Part shown: positions 1-11,965 of the stretch, piece after piece
Layout: every line of letters begins with the position of its first letter
Position numbering within the stretch: the stretch's first letter is position 1
Assembly (NCBI GenBank): GCA_026874595.1
Contig: CM049318.1
Location: 5,967,741 to 6,031,740, forward strand
DNA: 64,000 nt
Direction: 5' to 3'
Source: Sipunculus nudus
Taxonomy: Eukaryota; Annelida; Sipuncula; Golfingiida; Sipunculidae
Translations under genes and position numbers: made by a program
The notes under the pieces: model-generated
What the model was told of the DNA's origin: nothing
Database searches by the model: none
The model's input: the letters and a program-made list of their open reading frames with translations, nothing else

Positions 1-221
1 GCAACAGTTGCTAGCATTATCGTTCAGTTTTTTTATATATAGAGAATAATGTTTGTATCATAATGTATGGCATCAAGTATTATATTAAAATAGTAACAGA
101 ACGAAGAATTATATTTTTCTATCAAATGTTGGTTCTAGAATGTTTTTAAATTGATGTAATTATATTTAGGCATCGGAGACCCATGTACATGCTTATTTAA
201 AACTTCTTGTAACCTCCACAG

Positions 222-483
222 ATCATTCAGATTACCATAACAGAATTTGACATGGAGGAGGGTTATGATATCCTAGGCTTTTACAATGGCCCCAGCGTGG
301 TGTCACCGAGGCTTGCAAAGATAACAGGAAATCGTCACGACACGATGAACATTTCCTCGACCGGTCCGCACTTACTGGTTTACTTCAGGTCAGACGGATC
401 GGTACAGGGAACTGGATTCCTACTGAGCTGGTCATTTCTACCTGTTCCACATCTAACTGGAGAGTTTGGAACCGGTAATTTCT
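222..483 (+). CDS. CUB1, second-half exon (first half upstream of window)
   Basis: The exon follows a CCTCCACAG acceptor and is open throughout. It carries the CUB core pattern GYDILGFYNGP, then SDGS before the GFLLSWSF strand. Glu, Asp (of YD) and Asp (of SD) fall where calcium-binding CUBs place their acidic ligands. It contains no cysteine. Two donors fit phase 1: the stronger TCT|GTAAGA after 483, or CCG|GTAATT after 474. The close copy of this exon is CUB7 second half (25135-25414), about two-thirds identical in protein by eye. The first half of the domain must lie before base 1. Confidence 0.88.
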
Positions 484-798
484 GTAAGAGTTTTCCATCA
501 CCTGCAATTATCTAAAATTTCAATATCAACTGGAGCCCAGTATATCATTTTGGGTGATTTTTATAGAAAAAACTCAAGTTTTATTAATAGGTTTCCATGA
601 TGCGAAATTGTATTTCCATCCGTAAATGTTTTTATCGTTCATTCTGACATGCTTGTGCTTGCATCCTAGGTCTTATATATGTATCCTCCATGATTAGGTT
701 TCCAAATGTTCTCATAATAACAGACCTTAATACATAAATTCTGTCTTTTGTATATGGATATTATAAACCTGTTTTCATAATTTGAATTTTATTTGCAG
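484..798 (+). other. Intron between CUB1 and CUB2
   Basis: Non-coding, AT-rich, ending in the acceptor ATTTGCAG. It aligns with the intron at 25415-25705 (shared words such as TTTTCCATCACCTGCAA near the start and ATTATTTGCAG-like end), so it was duplicated with the exons. Nothing else is seen. Confidence 0.75.
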
Positions 799-920
799 AT
801 TGTGGATCAATACCTTCACCTGCCCTGCTTACAACAGAAAGTGGATTTTTTTCTAGTTCTGTCTATAACTTAGGAGGAAAAGACATTTGCCATTGGCTGC
901 TGACAGCAAGTTCAAAGCAG
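799..920 (+). CDS. CUB2, first-half exon
   Basis: The 122 bp exon lies between ATTTGCAG and a GTATAAAT donor. It codes for the opening CG pair, a variant of the CUB turn (SVYNLGGKD) in place of the usual SPGYPN, then CHWLL with the second cysteine. Entry is phase 1 and exit phase 0. Its counterpart in CUB8 has an additional cysteine (SSCVYN versus SSSVYN here), which would be unpaired unless it bonds elsewhere. Confidence 0.9.
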
Positions 921-1127
921 GTATAAATTGCAACTTGACTGATTATAAAGTGTAAATTATGTTTAGTCTACAAATGAATAAACTTTAAAACACATAATTT
1001 CAGTTGATCGATTTATGCGTTAATATATTATACTTAATAGTTTTTATCTAAAGACTCTGGAGAATAAACTATACAGCTTTTTCATGATCATTTCTTAATT
1101 GTATATGTTATAATATATTTGTTTCAG

Positions 1128-1347
1128 ACGGTCAAGGTGTTCTTAATAGACTACAGTCTTGACGATAGCAACACTTTCCTTAATTTTTTTGATGGTCCTA
1201 ATCTTTGGTCAAACAAAATCGGGATGTATACTGGCGCCAAAACGAAAAATGTGCTCTTGAGGTCAACCGGTTCCTTTTTACTCATCGAATTGAATAGATT
1301 TGATAATTTCACAAATGATGTCTTCACTTTGGAGTGGTCGTTTGAAG
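1128..1347 (+). CDS. CUB2, second-half exon
   Basis: The exon follows TTTGTTTCAG and ends before GTAAATTA in phase 1. It codes for DYSLDDSNTFLNFFDGP, the classic strand-turn-strand of a CUB domain, and ends in LEWSFEG. It is four residues shorter than the CUB8 copy just before the donor, a 12 bp deletion that keeps the frame. The acidic site is partial: the YD aspartate is replaced by Thr and there is no SDxS, so calcium binding is doubtful. Confidence 0.9.
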
Positions 1348-2140
1348 GTAAATTATTCAAACCAAAACAAAAAAATATTAGATAACGCAATATCTTTGCT
1401 TGTGGGCATTAGATATAAAATTTACCATTCAGTTTTATCGCTTGCACACTGTTTTAATATCAAGTATTTGTTATTTTTGAAAAGAAAACATGTACTCTGT
1501 GTAAGTGAATGTGAAATATGTTTTGAACACCACATATGCGGGATCTAAATCTTCTCTCTTTATCTGTGTCCTTTTATTGGTTTCTGTCTATGTTATATGT
1601 CAGTATTTTACATTAAATACACCCTGTTCTTTCTCATATCTTCTAATGTATTATACTATGTGTGATTTGTATGTAGTTTTGCTTGCATGTTTTTCATATC
1701 AACCTGAATTTTATTATCAGAGATAATATTATAACATCGGAACATTTTTTTGTCTTCACAAGGCCATAACGGAAAATTCTATGTCATTTTGTTATATTTT
1801 TAAATATGTTCAAAACACCCATAAGAGAGGGTGGTTCCAAAGATTTCAATACTGATAGTATTATAGCACTGGTAAAATGCAACTTGCAGCCGTTATGCTT
1901 CTGGCTTATCTGCTGACAGCTTACCGTTCTCATTTGCGAATGCAAATGAAATAAAATTACACACACACTGAAAAAAGGGGAAGAAATACAGAGAAAAATT
2001 TGATTAACCTCGAATGGGAATCGAACCTCTAATCTTCAAGGATCTCATCGGCTGCTCTCTGTCGGCACTGCCGGTCAGACTGCTCTGAGTACGGGAACCA
2101 GCAAATGGCGTCGCTAGGTGTGACAAGAGCCGGACGTGCT
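1348..2140 (+). repeat. Duplicated intron segment downstream of CUB2
   Basis: This non-coding stretch resembles 26235-27000, directly after CUB8. Shared blocks include the region around 1530-1570 with 26395-26425, and 1870-1900 with 26745-26770. It shows that the tandem duplication copied intron as well as exons. Short open frames here (for example 1300-1548 and 1505-1726) are not supported by the other copy. The end of the homology is set by eye. Confidence 0.65.
1995..2105 (-). repeat. tRNA-derived SINE-like head
   Basis: On the minus strand there is a B-box-like GGTTCGATTCCCATTCGAGG preceded by a tRNA-like stretch. A decayed copy is visible at about 26865-26945 in the duplicated intron, so this insertion predates the module duplication. 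It is not a tRNA gene: the acceptor stem does not pair convincingly. Confidence 0.4.
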
Positions 2141-2169
2141 TTATGTGTCCACACTGGTCTCACTTTTGG

Positions 2170-2170
<1 letters not shown>

Positions 2171-2223
<53 letters not shown>
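2171..2223. repeat. (TA)n microsatellite
   Basis: About 26 uninterrupted AT/TA dinucleotides. Six further TA arrays of the same kind occur in the window, three of them between CUB5 and CUB6 exons. Confidence 0.97.
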
Positions 2224-2227
<4 letters not shown>

Positions 2228-2539
2228 TTATTGCAAAACCATGGGGTTTTTAAGTGCTCAACAAATACAAGGAGGTGTAATACATATACATGTCAGGACT
2301 TAATTACACTTACTTGTGTTCGACAGCTCCTGAAATGTACATGTATATATATATGCGTGTGTGTGTTTGAGCTAATTTCTTTGAGTTGTTAGGCCTATTC
2401 ATTAAATTGTTTTTGCCCATTTTTATTGACCAATATTTAATTTGGTACTAAAATCCATCTTTTCATCGTATAATTATTATATATCTAACCAGTGCGTCAT
2501 AATGTATACTAGGATTTTTTTTTCCGGAATGAAATTATT

Positions 2540-3440
2540 GTATCCGCCAAAACAAAGTTTTGCGGATTCTAAGTTTTTGACCGGGTTCCGCCACCGCCGC
2601 CGCGTTCGTTTCCGGAGAACTCCTCTGAGTCTACTGGATTGATTTTTCCGAAACTTAAACCAATTAGCGGGACACATGTGAACTGGTGCCTAACCAATTA
2701 GCGTTGACCACTGACCTTTTCTTTCCTACCCAGCGTCCATTTGTGCGTCTGTTTCCACACATAAACCCACATATTTCAGGAACCGTTTGACCAATCAGGA
2801 AATAAATTTTGTACAAATGTAGCCTTTGGATAGCTTTATAACATAGACAAAAAAATGGTGGCGCCACCTCCAACCATGTTTGCACAGTGTCCATCTGTTC
2901 ATCTGCCTTGGGTTAAAATCACACGTATCTCTGCAGTGGTTTGACTAATTCACCTGAAATTCGGCATGCGTATACATCCTGGATAGCTTTCTTGATTTTA
3001 TGACGGGTTGCGCCACCTACATTCACGTTGTAGACATCCATGCTTATATCTCCGGACTGGTTTGACGTATCTCCCTGAAAATGTGCATGTGTATAGATCT
3101 CACATAGCAATTATCATACGCCAAACTGGTGGCGCCACCTGCAACCTTTTTTTGCACAGCGTCCGTCTGTTTGTCTGCCATGGGATAAAATCACACATAT
3201 CTCTGCAGTGGTTTGACATAACTGCCTTAAATTTTGCAGGTTTTATACATCCTGGACATATTTCTTGATTTTATGACAGGTGGCGCCACCTACATTCTAG
3301 ATTACGCTGCAGACATCCAAGCTCATATCTCGGGAATCGTTTGACCGATTTGGCCAAAATTTTGCATGTGTATAGATCTCACATAGCTCTTTATCATGCA
3401 CAAAACTGGAGGGGCCACCTGCAACCATTTTTTATATGCA
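2540..3440 (+). repeat. Dispersed tandem-unit repeat with GGTGGCGCCACC palindromes
   Basis: This block contains recurring subunits of about 140-150 bp. Each has a phrase like 'atctctgcagtggtttgac', a phrase like 'tttcttgattttatgac', and the palindrome GGTGGCGCCACC or a one-base variant (near 2857, 3128 and 3279). The same family forms a longer array at 42310-43640. Both begin with a near-palindromic word TCCGCCAAAA...TTTTGCGGAT. No protein is supported in it. Confidence 0.75.
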
Positions 3441-4569
3441 TCAATTATAGTGACGGGAAAAGACATCTGGTGCAAACATTGAAAACTACTCATAACACCC
3501 AGCCTCTGAACAAGACTGGTATCTGTTTAAGGCCGGCGTTTATTTTTCTGAGACATTGGTTTGCCAGGGCGACTAAATAAGGCAGGCGATTATTTATGGT
3601 CCGGTGTCTTTTCAAGGCAATACGGCAGTTAATGTTGTATTATGTTTTCTGTACTTGCCCTTAAAACATTAGTATTTGAAGATAACTTATTGAGACCAAA
3701 ACCATGCCTCTTTCCCAGTGAGCACTATTTGATCTCCACCATTAGATGTTTTATCCCTTGTAATTCTATAACACAATGGAAGGAGCGGGATACAACCCTC
3801 TTTCTTTCTGCAGGTGTAAGATTTAAAAATTGTTTAATAAGCTCATTATACGGGTAACTCCATACACTGGATTATGTTAATTTACGGAAATCTGTTTGTC
3901 GTTCATGACGTCAAGTTTTTGACAGATGTTGACCATTTACGCCCTTTTTTATATTCCAATTTTTCATTCATTTGTTGGCAGAATTTTTTCCACATTCCTC
4001 CCCCTTATTAAATTAAATATACACTGTCATAGTACAGATACGTTAGGTAGCTTTATTGTAAAATTATGGTAATACCACATCTTAAACTGCAAATTGGTGG
4101 GATTTGCATGAAACGTGTGTTCATGTTTATGCTGATATGATCTAACCCAGAACCTACACGTTATTATAAAAATGAGACCCTGCCTAGGGTGGGATATTCA
4201 TGTTATATTCGGGACATTTAAAGCAAATTTATCCATATGGAAAACCCGTCTTAAATAGTTTCAAACTGGGATGAAAAAAGTTTTTATCATTGTGCTTACA
4301 TGGTTAAATCAGCTTATTTACATAAAGTTAACTCTACAATAAGAAACAATAATTACATGCATAGAAATGTCACGATTAATTTATTTGCGTGCGGTTTTTA
4401 TCCTGTATGGGTATTTGTAACCTAATATTTACCCCGATTATTAGAATTGTTAATGCAAACATTCAAGAAATTGTTTGAAAGGACGTTTGTTTAATATTTA
4501 TTTTTATGTCTGTTTAGCCCATATTGTTTATGATTCACATTTATATAATCATTTTTATACCTTGCCGCT
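3441..4569. other. Intronic stretch, no gene recognised
   Basis: AT-rich sequence with short open frames only (3642-3857 is the longest). No splice-flanked exon, RNA gene or clear repeat border is seen. Confidence 0.5.
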
Positions 4570-4587
4570 CCACCGAGGTCACAACAG

Positions 4588-4719
4588 CAAAGTAACCGCA
4601 CGTACTACGTTTATAATTACATGTTCTGACGAAAATACGACCACTTGTTGTGCTACACATGTTATTATGGGTGATGGTGATCGAAGTTTACTAATTGCCT
4701 TGAAACTCATAAAAAATAG
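4588..4719 (+). pseudogene. Fragment of unrecognised exon family (copy 1)
   Basis: The frame is open to a good donor (AATAG|GTAAGT) and exits in phase 2, exactly as the best copy at 14776-14924. The two share the pattern T-T-F, then SDE, then two cysteine-flanked residues and H-V-I/L-x-G. The start is uncertain: CAACAG before 4588 is only a possible acceptor. No second exon follows, so it is probably an isolated relic or one exon of a gene whose other parts are lost. Confidence 0.35.
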
Positions 4720-5429
4720 GTAAGTAGAGCCAGACATTAAACTATATATTTTTTCTTCTTTCTTAAAGATCACTGAGGTGAGGCATATACAATATATGCC
4801 ATATATCACATATATCACAATATCTCAAATGGTTTCACTCCGATCTACTTCTTATTATAAATGCATGGCTTTATTCACTTCAAATTAAAGTGTAAATTGT
4901 ACATTATCGGACTCCTGATCACAGTTGGGTCCTGGTGCTTTGAATGTACCCGAGCACGATTACTGAATTCGTCACAAGTACTTGAACGAGTACAAGTATT
5001 TAGCCTTTTTCAAATAAAAGTACTTGAGTACAAACCGAGTTTTAGTACGAGTACTTGAGGGAGTACTTTTGGTTGTTTAGTTATTATGTGGTTGAGTTAT
5101 ACAAGAACACTTTGGAATCGAAAAACTGTTTGTTTCTAAAATTCGTGTCAACATGTACATTAATAGTTTTATAATACATTTACACATAATATATTCATTA
5201 TTTAAGAAACAAATATATTGAGTCTCCCTTACTCTCCGTGACCGGAGAAGGTTCCGGGGAATACTAGACACTTACTGTACTGTGGCTGAGGACACTGTCT
5301 TTGCTTAGACTCCCGCTGTTACGCACACAGCCATGAAAGAGGAGGAAAATTTGTAAAATAAAACCATACGTAACAACATTATTCATGCTCATTCTCGATA
5401 AATGAATGTGAAATAGCTATATTACTAAG

Positions 5430-6090
5430 AATTTACCAATGTTTGTCACATATGTCATTACTGATTTTGAGGTATTGGTGGCGCCACCTACATTGATGTG
5501 TTTTTTACAAGCGAAAATGTAATTTTAAACTCTTCTAGCTTATACACTGATTTATGATGAAACTGTTAAACTGATTGGTTTAAACTTTACAAGAATTATT
5601 CTATGGTAGGGTACTGCCAGTATTATAAGAATAGATTGGGTAAATACAGTTAAAAAAACAATTTAGCAATTGAAAAAGGCTTTCTGTATTTGAAAACAGA
5701 TTTGAGAACATACTAAGTTTCAGCAGCCAAGTCAAGAGGTCACTCAGTAGAAACAGGTGGGGTCCAGACATCACCATGACAACTGACCTGGCTCTGAAGG
5801 GGGGGGGGTGTCTAGACAATGTGACTAGACGTCTAGACACAGCATCTAGACGTCTAGACAATGTTTAGATGCAGAATTTCCAGATTATTGGAACTATATC
5901 TTTCAACTGTTTGAAAAAACTTGGTTTGCATTTTAGGCGAATTGGGTTTATCATCAGGTCACACGTGAACTGCTGCGCCCTCATTTTTGGTTGACCTCTG
6001 ACCTTTCCTCGGTGCCCAGCGTACATTTGTGCGTCTTTTTCCACACATAAACCGGCATATCTCGGGAACCTTTTTCTCGGGAACATAGTT
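5430..6090 (+). repeat. Dispersed repeat with TCTAGACGTCTAGA palindromes
   Basis: This block resembles 55970-56460 in order and content: a GGTGGCGCCACC palindrome (5478 region), a conserved stretch ending in 'cttatacactg', then clustered copies of the palindrome TCTAGACGTCTAGA (5824-5837 and 5845-5858). The last part (5950-6080) matches the head of the 2540 and 42310 arrays. It appears to be a composite mobile or satellite-derived element; no coding potential is supported. Confidence 0.7.
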
Positions 6091-6399
6091 TTAAAATGTC
6101 CTAGTCTGAAACTTGCAGGTCCGAAATGTCCATTTTGTTGAAATCATAATGACTAAGGTAGACATGCAGGACTTAAAAAGAACAATATTAAATTTTAAAA
6201 ATAAACCTCCATTCATACTCCCAAACTTTGCACAGGTTCGCATTAGGCCTGTAGGCCTTTGTTTTTTTTCAAGATTTTTTTTTCATTTCTACAATATACG
6301 CTCAGTTGAATTTAACATACAAGCGATGCCTGTATTAATCATTAATGTTATGATCTGGTGAAGAAATATTTATAAAGGGACCTTCATCAAAGGTTTGAT

Positions 6400-7060
6400 T
6401 TCCAGAGTGCTCAAAATAATACTTTTTTAACATGTTTAGGTTTCCAAGATTTTACCGGAAACTCTCGGGATTCTTAATTTATATGTCCAACTGCTATGAT
6501 TTGTGTTAATCTCACTTATTGTCGCCTAAATGCTGACAGAACATCAGTCACAGTGACCGGATTAAGGGTTTCCAAGAAGATTTTACAGGGTCCTTTTTGG
6601 ATCGCACTTAAATTAGAAGTTTCTAGGTCCAACTGCTATGATTCGTGTTCGTTGGACTAAAGGGGTGCTAAATCATGCTCTTTCATATATCTTGCAGAAT
6701 AAACGTCACAGTGACCTATTTCGGTTGTCCAAAGAGACATAACAATGACCTCCATTTACGTAAAGAAAGACATACCTAGATTTAGGCTATGTCTGACTTT
6801 TTGGGTGCTCAACATTAGGTTTCCGCTCGTAACAAACAGAATATAGCCCATTATGAGCTAAGCCTAGGTCGACGACCTCCTTGAAAATTAAGTTAGAAGG
6901 TTCTGGGGCCAATCGTAATGACTCTTGCCCGTCTTACGTTTACAGTGCTAAAATCCTTTTCCCCTTTAGCTCACAGAATATAGGTCACAGAGACATACAG
7001 TTCTGTGCCCTGTTTGATTTTCTAGGCGTTTAAAATCATGATGTTGGCCAGTAACTGACC
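6400..7060 (+). repeat. Decayed copies of the roughly 150 bp 'GGTCAnnnTGACC' repeat
   Basis: Recurring words ('cacagtgacc', 'aggtttccaag', 'tagaagnttctaggnncaa') mark about four diverged units of the same repeat that is better preserved at 9840-10870. Units are in the same orientation. The palindromic core is imperfect here (for example near 6546 and 6703). Confidence 0.65.
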
Positions 7061-7950
7061 GATTTTAACAGAGGATGCAAATGTTATGACGCTTGAAGAT
7101 ATAGCTACTAAATATCATATTAAAGATAATTTTATTAGAATATTGATCACTACGCAAAGCCATACCATTATTTTGGGGAAAAAAACATTTGTTACGATCA
7201 AACATTGAACAGAGTAATATGAGAGGTGAAATATGATTTATATATCTAACATGAAACTTGATGTCTTCTGTAGTAAGAATATTTTAAGAAAGTTGATTGA
7301 CATGAAATGCAAAATACCAACAGGGATTAATAAAATGGAACTCGGAACTTCAGATAACACCAGAGGATTGGTCTTTTATATTTATGTGTCCGTATACATG
7401 CACAATATGTGTTTAATTTCAGGATTTCCAATACAGACTGATACTAAGAATTGTAGCACACAATCAATGGTTGCAAAAAATGAAAATAAGTGTATCACCG
7501 AACTGTCAATATTGCAAAACGAACGAAGAACCACTGTTACACAAGTTCATTTTTTGTAAAGATATACAGACACACTGGCTTAATTTTGAGGGCTGGTGGT
7601 AAAATATATTTCAGACACCTTTACATTTGAATAACAAAGATAAACTATTCGGGGTATATAGGAATCAAGATAAAAGGCATCTTAATTTTTGTTTGTTAAT
7701 CGCAAGATCCTATATCCATAATGCTTGATATTGAAATGAACATATTTCTCTTTTAGCCTTTCAGAGAATATTGAAACCTGGGACAGAATATGCTCTGCTA
7801 TCTCATTGTTATGAAATCTTCCAGAAATAGTGTGCCAGGCCATCTGTTAGGAAGGTTGATTTTCAAAGAATTCGCATTTGTTTACTTACTGTTTTTCCCC
7901 CATTCATTCTGTACTCTATTATGTGCTTTAAAAAACTGGAAATTGCATCA
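7061..7950. other. Intronic stretch, no gene recognised
   Basis: AT-rich. An open frame of 108 codons (7233-7559) has no recognisable domain, no splice support and AT-driven composition, so it is not called. Confidence 0.5.
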
Positions 7951-7956
7951 AGGATG

Positions 7957-9612
7957 TACGGTGGCTGATTTAGGACACAGAAAAAAAATATTTATCTCGA
8001 GATCTCGAAATAATATCTCGAGATCTCGACATAGAATTTCGTGAAAAAAAAATGTTAGGAAGCCAAAAAAAAATGTTAGGAAGCCAAAAAAAAAAAATTT
8101 TAAGGAAGCAAAAAAAACTTTTTTAGGAAGTGAAAAAACAATTTTAAGGAAACAAAAAAAAATAAAGGTAACCCTAGCTGGGAATGGGTCTTATAAACAT
8201 TTTATCTACAGGCTACTTGTACACAAGGCACTTGAGCAAGTGTTAACATACAGATAAAATCATGTAACCGAGTAATTGAAAGATCATTAGTTGGTATTTG
8301 TTAGAGCATGTGAAGCAATGCAGCATTTGTCATTTACAGAACTCTCTGTATTCATGAACAGTACTCTCTGAATTGAAGCCAGATGTTTCTGCCGGACGTC
8401 TTTCTATTACGATCGGTGGCAATTTTTGCATCCCCCCCCCCCCCCCACTCCGACCCATATTATAAAAACACGTGGATATAGACAAAGACACCGCCTTTAC
8501 CCATGGGATTGGCTCATTTTTATGAAAGGTTTGATAGATTATGTTTACCTCGATTTTGTTTATGATTACCTTCACTTCTTAAATATTTATATGCAGAGTG
8601 AGACTGTATTACAAAGATTCTATAAATAAGGCAGGTGAATAGCAACTTTTAGACCAAAGCAGAGCATTTTGCTGAAGAAAAATCATGATGAGAGATGATC
8701 GAAATATTTAAGCCGTTTATTTATGAATATAAAACATTTATGAAGATAGGTTGACTAAAGGTAATATGAGCTATAGTAATAGCTATAGTGGATCAAGACT
8801 TCGGCTTTAGGGGCTGAATCAGCGCCCCCCCCCCCCCCCCCCCCCAGCGTACCTAACTGAAGGCACAGTAATCATTTTTAGCATATTTTAATTTATGATG
8901 ATCTAATACATGTTCCATAAAACAACACACCATTTCAATAAAAACAAAAGCTAAGATAAATTGTACAAAAGAAGCTCATATTTTTTTTGTATTTTTAAAA
9001 TAATAAGGTACCCACAATGCATGCATGCAGACCTAAACATTTCTATTTGAGGGATTTCACAGCATGGCTCTGAATCTGCCGTTAAGGTAAAATGTTTCAG
9101 TTTCTTAGGGCTTTGACATCTTCCTTACGGATATGAATAATTAAATATTGAATTTATATTGAACTTTTCTTCAACTCGCCTTATCTTAGGGGATATAAAA
9201 ACTTGATTGATTTTAAATTAATTATATTGTATTACCGTTCAGTTAAACACAGTATACATGGTCTTTGTTTTATAATTGCAATAGTAAGCACTCTTAACGT
9301 ATACTGTCCCTTTAATTTTGCTTTGCTTTATGTGAATTCAGCTTCGAATGGTTCGTACAAGTGTTACATTTTATCTGGAGATCTCGAGATAGATATTTTT
9401 TTTGCTTCCTATTTTTTTTTTTTTTTTGGCTTCCTAAAATTTGTTTTTGTTGTTTCTTAAAATTTTTTATTTTTTTGCTTCGTAAATTTTTTTTTTTGCT
9501 TCCTAAAATTTTTTTTTTTGCTTCATAATTTTTTTTTTTTTTGCGAAACTTATGTCGAGATCTCGAGATGTTTGATAAATATTTTTTTCTGTGTCCTAAA
9601 TCAGCCACCGTA
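7957..9612. mobile_element. Non-autonomous DNA transposon with long terminal inverted repeats
   Basis: The element starts with TACGGTGGCTGATTTAGGAC and ends with its reverse complement. Both ends are flanked by the 6 bp direct repeat AGGATG (7951-7956 and 9613-9618), the expected mark of insertion. The inverted arms continue inward for about 150-200 bp and contain tandem GAGATCTCGAGAT-like palindromes and repeated A-tract plus AGGAAGC words (T-tract plus GCTTCCT on the right arm). The interior has two poly(C) runs (8432-8446, 8824-8845) and no transposase, so it would need a helper. A 6 bp duplication does not fit the common 2, 3 or 8 bp superfamilies, so no family is assigned. Confidence 0.85.
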
Positions 9613-9839
9613 AGGATGAGAACGAACATGCAAAGAAATTTGAAAAGTTAAAATGTAAATGTTCTTTGCGTTTTACTTGCTAAGATGCATTTCCAAAAGA
9701 AAAGAAAAAGAACTTCAGGTTTGCAAGGAGATTTGCCCAAGACTTCCCTGGATGATATGTTAGAAGATTTCAAGGCTAGTAGATTCAATTTGTACCCTGT
9801 CTGAATCGGTCTGTCTCGGAGTTCAAATTCATGCTTTTG

Positions 9840-10870
9840 GTCAGCAGCTCGCAGAATATAGTCCACCATGGTCTCGTTTTAGGTTTCCATGGAACTTTGT
9901 CCAGATCATTCCCTGAATGTTGAATTAGAAGATTCTAGAGCTCATGAATATAAGTTGTGCCCGGTCCGACTGTCTGAGTACTTGAAATCATGCTTTGACC
10001 TGTCGCATGCAGCATATAGGTCACCGTGACCTGGTTTCAGATGTCCAAAGAATTTTATCTAGAAACAACCTGGTTGTTGCATAAGAAGAGTCTAGTGCTT
10101 ACAGAGACAATTTGTACCCTTTCTGGGTCAAATCTCTAAATAATGTTTTCGGACCATAACTTGCAGAAAATAGATCATCATGACAGCATTTCATGTTTCA
10201 AAGGAGAAAATTGAAAATTGCTTTAGAAAATTCTTGGCCTGATGATTATTATTTGTGCCCATCTGCCATTCAGGGTGTATAAATGATACCTTTTTCCTGT
10301 AGCTCAGAGAATATAGGTTACAATGACCATATTCCAAGTTTCAAAGGAAATTTGCCCTCGACCTCCCTGATTGTTACGATAGTAGAGTCCCGCCTGACTG
10401 TGTGGATGCTCAAAATCATGTTTTTGGCCAGTACCTCGTAGAATGTAGGTCAACATGACCTACTTGCAGGTATCAAAAGAGATTTGTACAGAACTTCCCA
10501 GGATGTTGCGTAAGAAGATTATAAGCCTTACGGATATAATTTGTGCTCACCTGACATTCAGTTTTCCATGGTTCGCAGAACATAGATCACAGTGCCCTAA
10601 TTTCATATTTCCCAGGACATTTGCCCATTCCAGGACATCCCAGGACAATTCTCCGAATTTTACATTAGAATATTACAGGCCTAATTGAAACAATTTGTGC
10701 CTAGCCTGACTTTCTGGGTGCTAAAATTCATATTTTCGGCACGTTACATGTGGAATATAGGTCACCATGACCTAATTTCAGGTTTCCAAGGAGATTTGCA
10801 TAGGAGCTCTCTGGATGAAGAGTTTCTAGGTTTAACGGTCTAACGGTAACAATTTGTGCCCTGTTAACGT
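9840..10870 (+). repeat. Tandem roughly 136-176 bp repeat, about seven units
   Basis: Unit starts recur near 9852, 10010, 10164, 10305, 10440, 10576 and 10752. Each has 'agaatataggtcaccatgacc', then 'ttcaggtttccaaagga', then a word like 'tagaagattctag'. Three units hold a perfect AGGTCAnnnTGACCT palindrome (10018-10032, 10447-10461, 10759-10773). The array ends in GTTAACGTACGGACCGGCGG, which resembles the inverted end of a related copy at 62510-62580. Related single copies lie at 20760-21100 (opposite strand), 41840-42190, 59280-59440 and 62690-62830. Confidence 0.8.
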
Positions 10871-11839
10871 ACGGACCGGCGGACGGCTGAACAGACGTAT
10901 GTACAAAGGGTGATCGCTATACACAGAAACCATGATTTTGATTCACTGTCACCGTTAATTTCATATATGTTGAAGAGTTAACATGACAAGCTTTGTGATT
11001 ATAAAATTTGATCATTGCATCTAAGCGAGGCTAATCTTAAAGATTTCAAACATTGTAACTTGACTGGTAAGAGCTGTATCGTACCCTATACTGTATCATG
11101 TTTAATCAGACTACTCCAGATATATTGCTTCATACTCCTTTTATGATTTAGCAGAATGTGAAGTATGTTTTACCGGAATTATATTCTCCCCTTAAATCAG
11201 TTTATGCTAGCAGCTATAGTTTACATTGCTATTGCTAATAATGATATTTAATTTTCAATATTACCAGAATGCAAGTGACCGCGTAGCGACTTAGTCGATC
11301 CCTGCTCGAACCGCATTCTTGCTCTGATCACTATTGTCTACCCCCTTCCTCACCAATGTCATAGTGTAACTACTTCGTTATGCAAATATATGATATATAA
11401 GGTACACACATTTATGTTCAGCTAAATACAGATAAGTGGAGTTAGTCATGCTTGTTCATGAAAAATGACAATGTATTATTTTGGAATCAAATTAAAGGTC
11501 ATGTTATTATTGACAATTTTAGTTCGAGTTTAAATGATCTGCCTCCCAGGGGGCGTTTTGGGTCTTAGTGGCCCAGATAAATATATTTGGTCTTACTTGC
11601 TTTCAAATAATAGTCCTGGTGAACAGTGGTCAGTCACTAGGGGTGCTCGTGATCTAAGAAATCTGAACCGCTTTAGGCTAAATTGTCCTGCAATGTGGAC
11701 GAATCCATTTTAAGGTTGCGATGACCGCAAACATTAATATGATTAAAATCCTAGCCCGCAGGATATCACATTGTAACTCTAAAGTAAAGATATAAATAAA
11801 ATCATATGTTCAGAAATAACGTTTGACACACTCACTTTA
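10871..11839. other. Intronic stretch, no gene recognised
   Basis: AT-rich, multiple stops in all frames, no repeat border clear by eye. Confidence 0.5.
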
Positions 11840-11844
11840 TGTGG

Positions 11845-11965
11845 CAATGATCGCGGTCCCGTTTCAGTCCACCGGCTCAAAAGATCGTGAGTTTGAATCT
11901 CAGCCGAGGCGGTGAGTTTTTTAGCGGTCGGGCCCCACCCTGGGTGAACGCTCTGCAGACTTCAT
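11845..11965 (+). repeat. tRNA-derived SINE copy
   Basis: It contains 'gatcgtgagtttgaatctcagccgag', a B-box-like tRNA segment, followed by a GC-rich tail ('cggtcgggccccaccctgggtgaacgctctgcag'). The same order is found on the minus strand at 54045-54365, showing a mobile family rather than a tRNA gene. The A-box half is decayed. Confidence 0.6.

Noticed and set aside
2105-2392. Open frame across the TA microsatellite
   Set aside because: The frame is a run of Tyr-Ile from (TA)n and has no support on either side.
9312-9629. Lys-rich 105-codon minus-strand frame
   Set aside because: It is the translation of A-tract repeats in the transposon's inverted arm.
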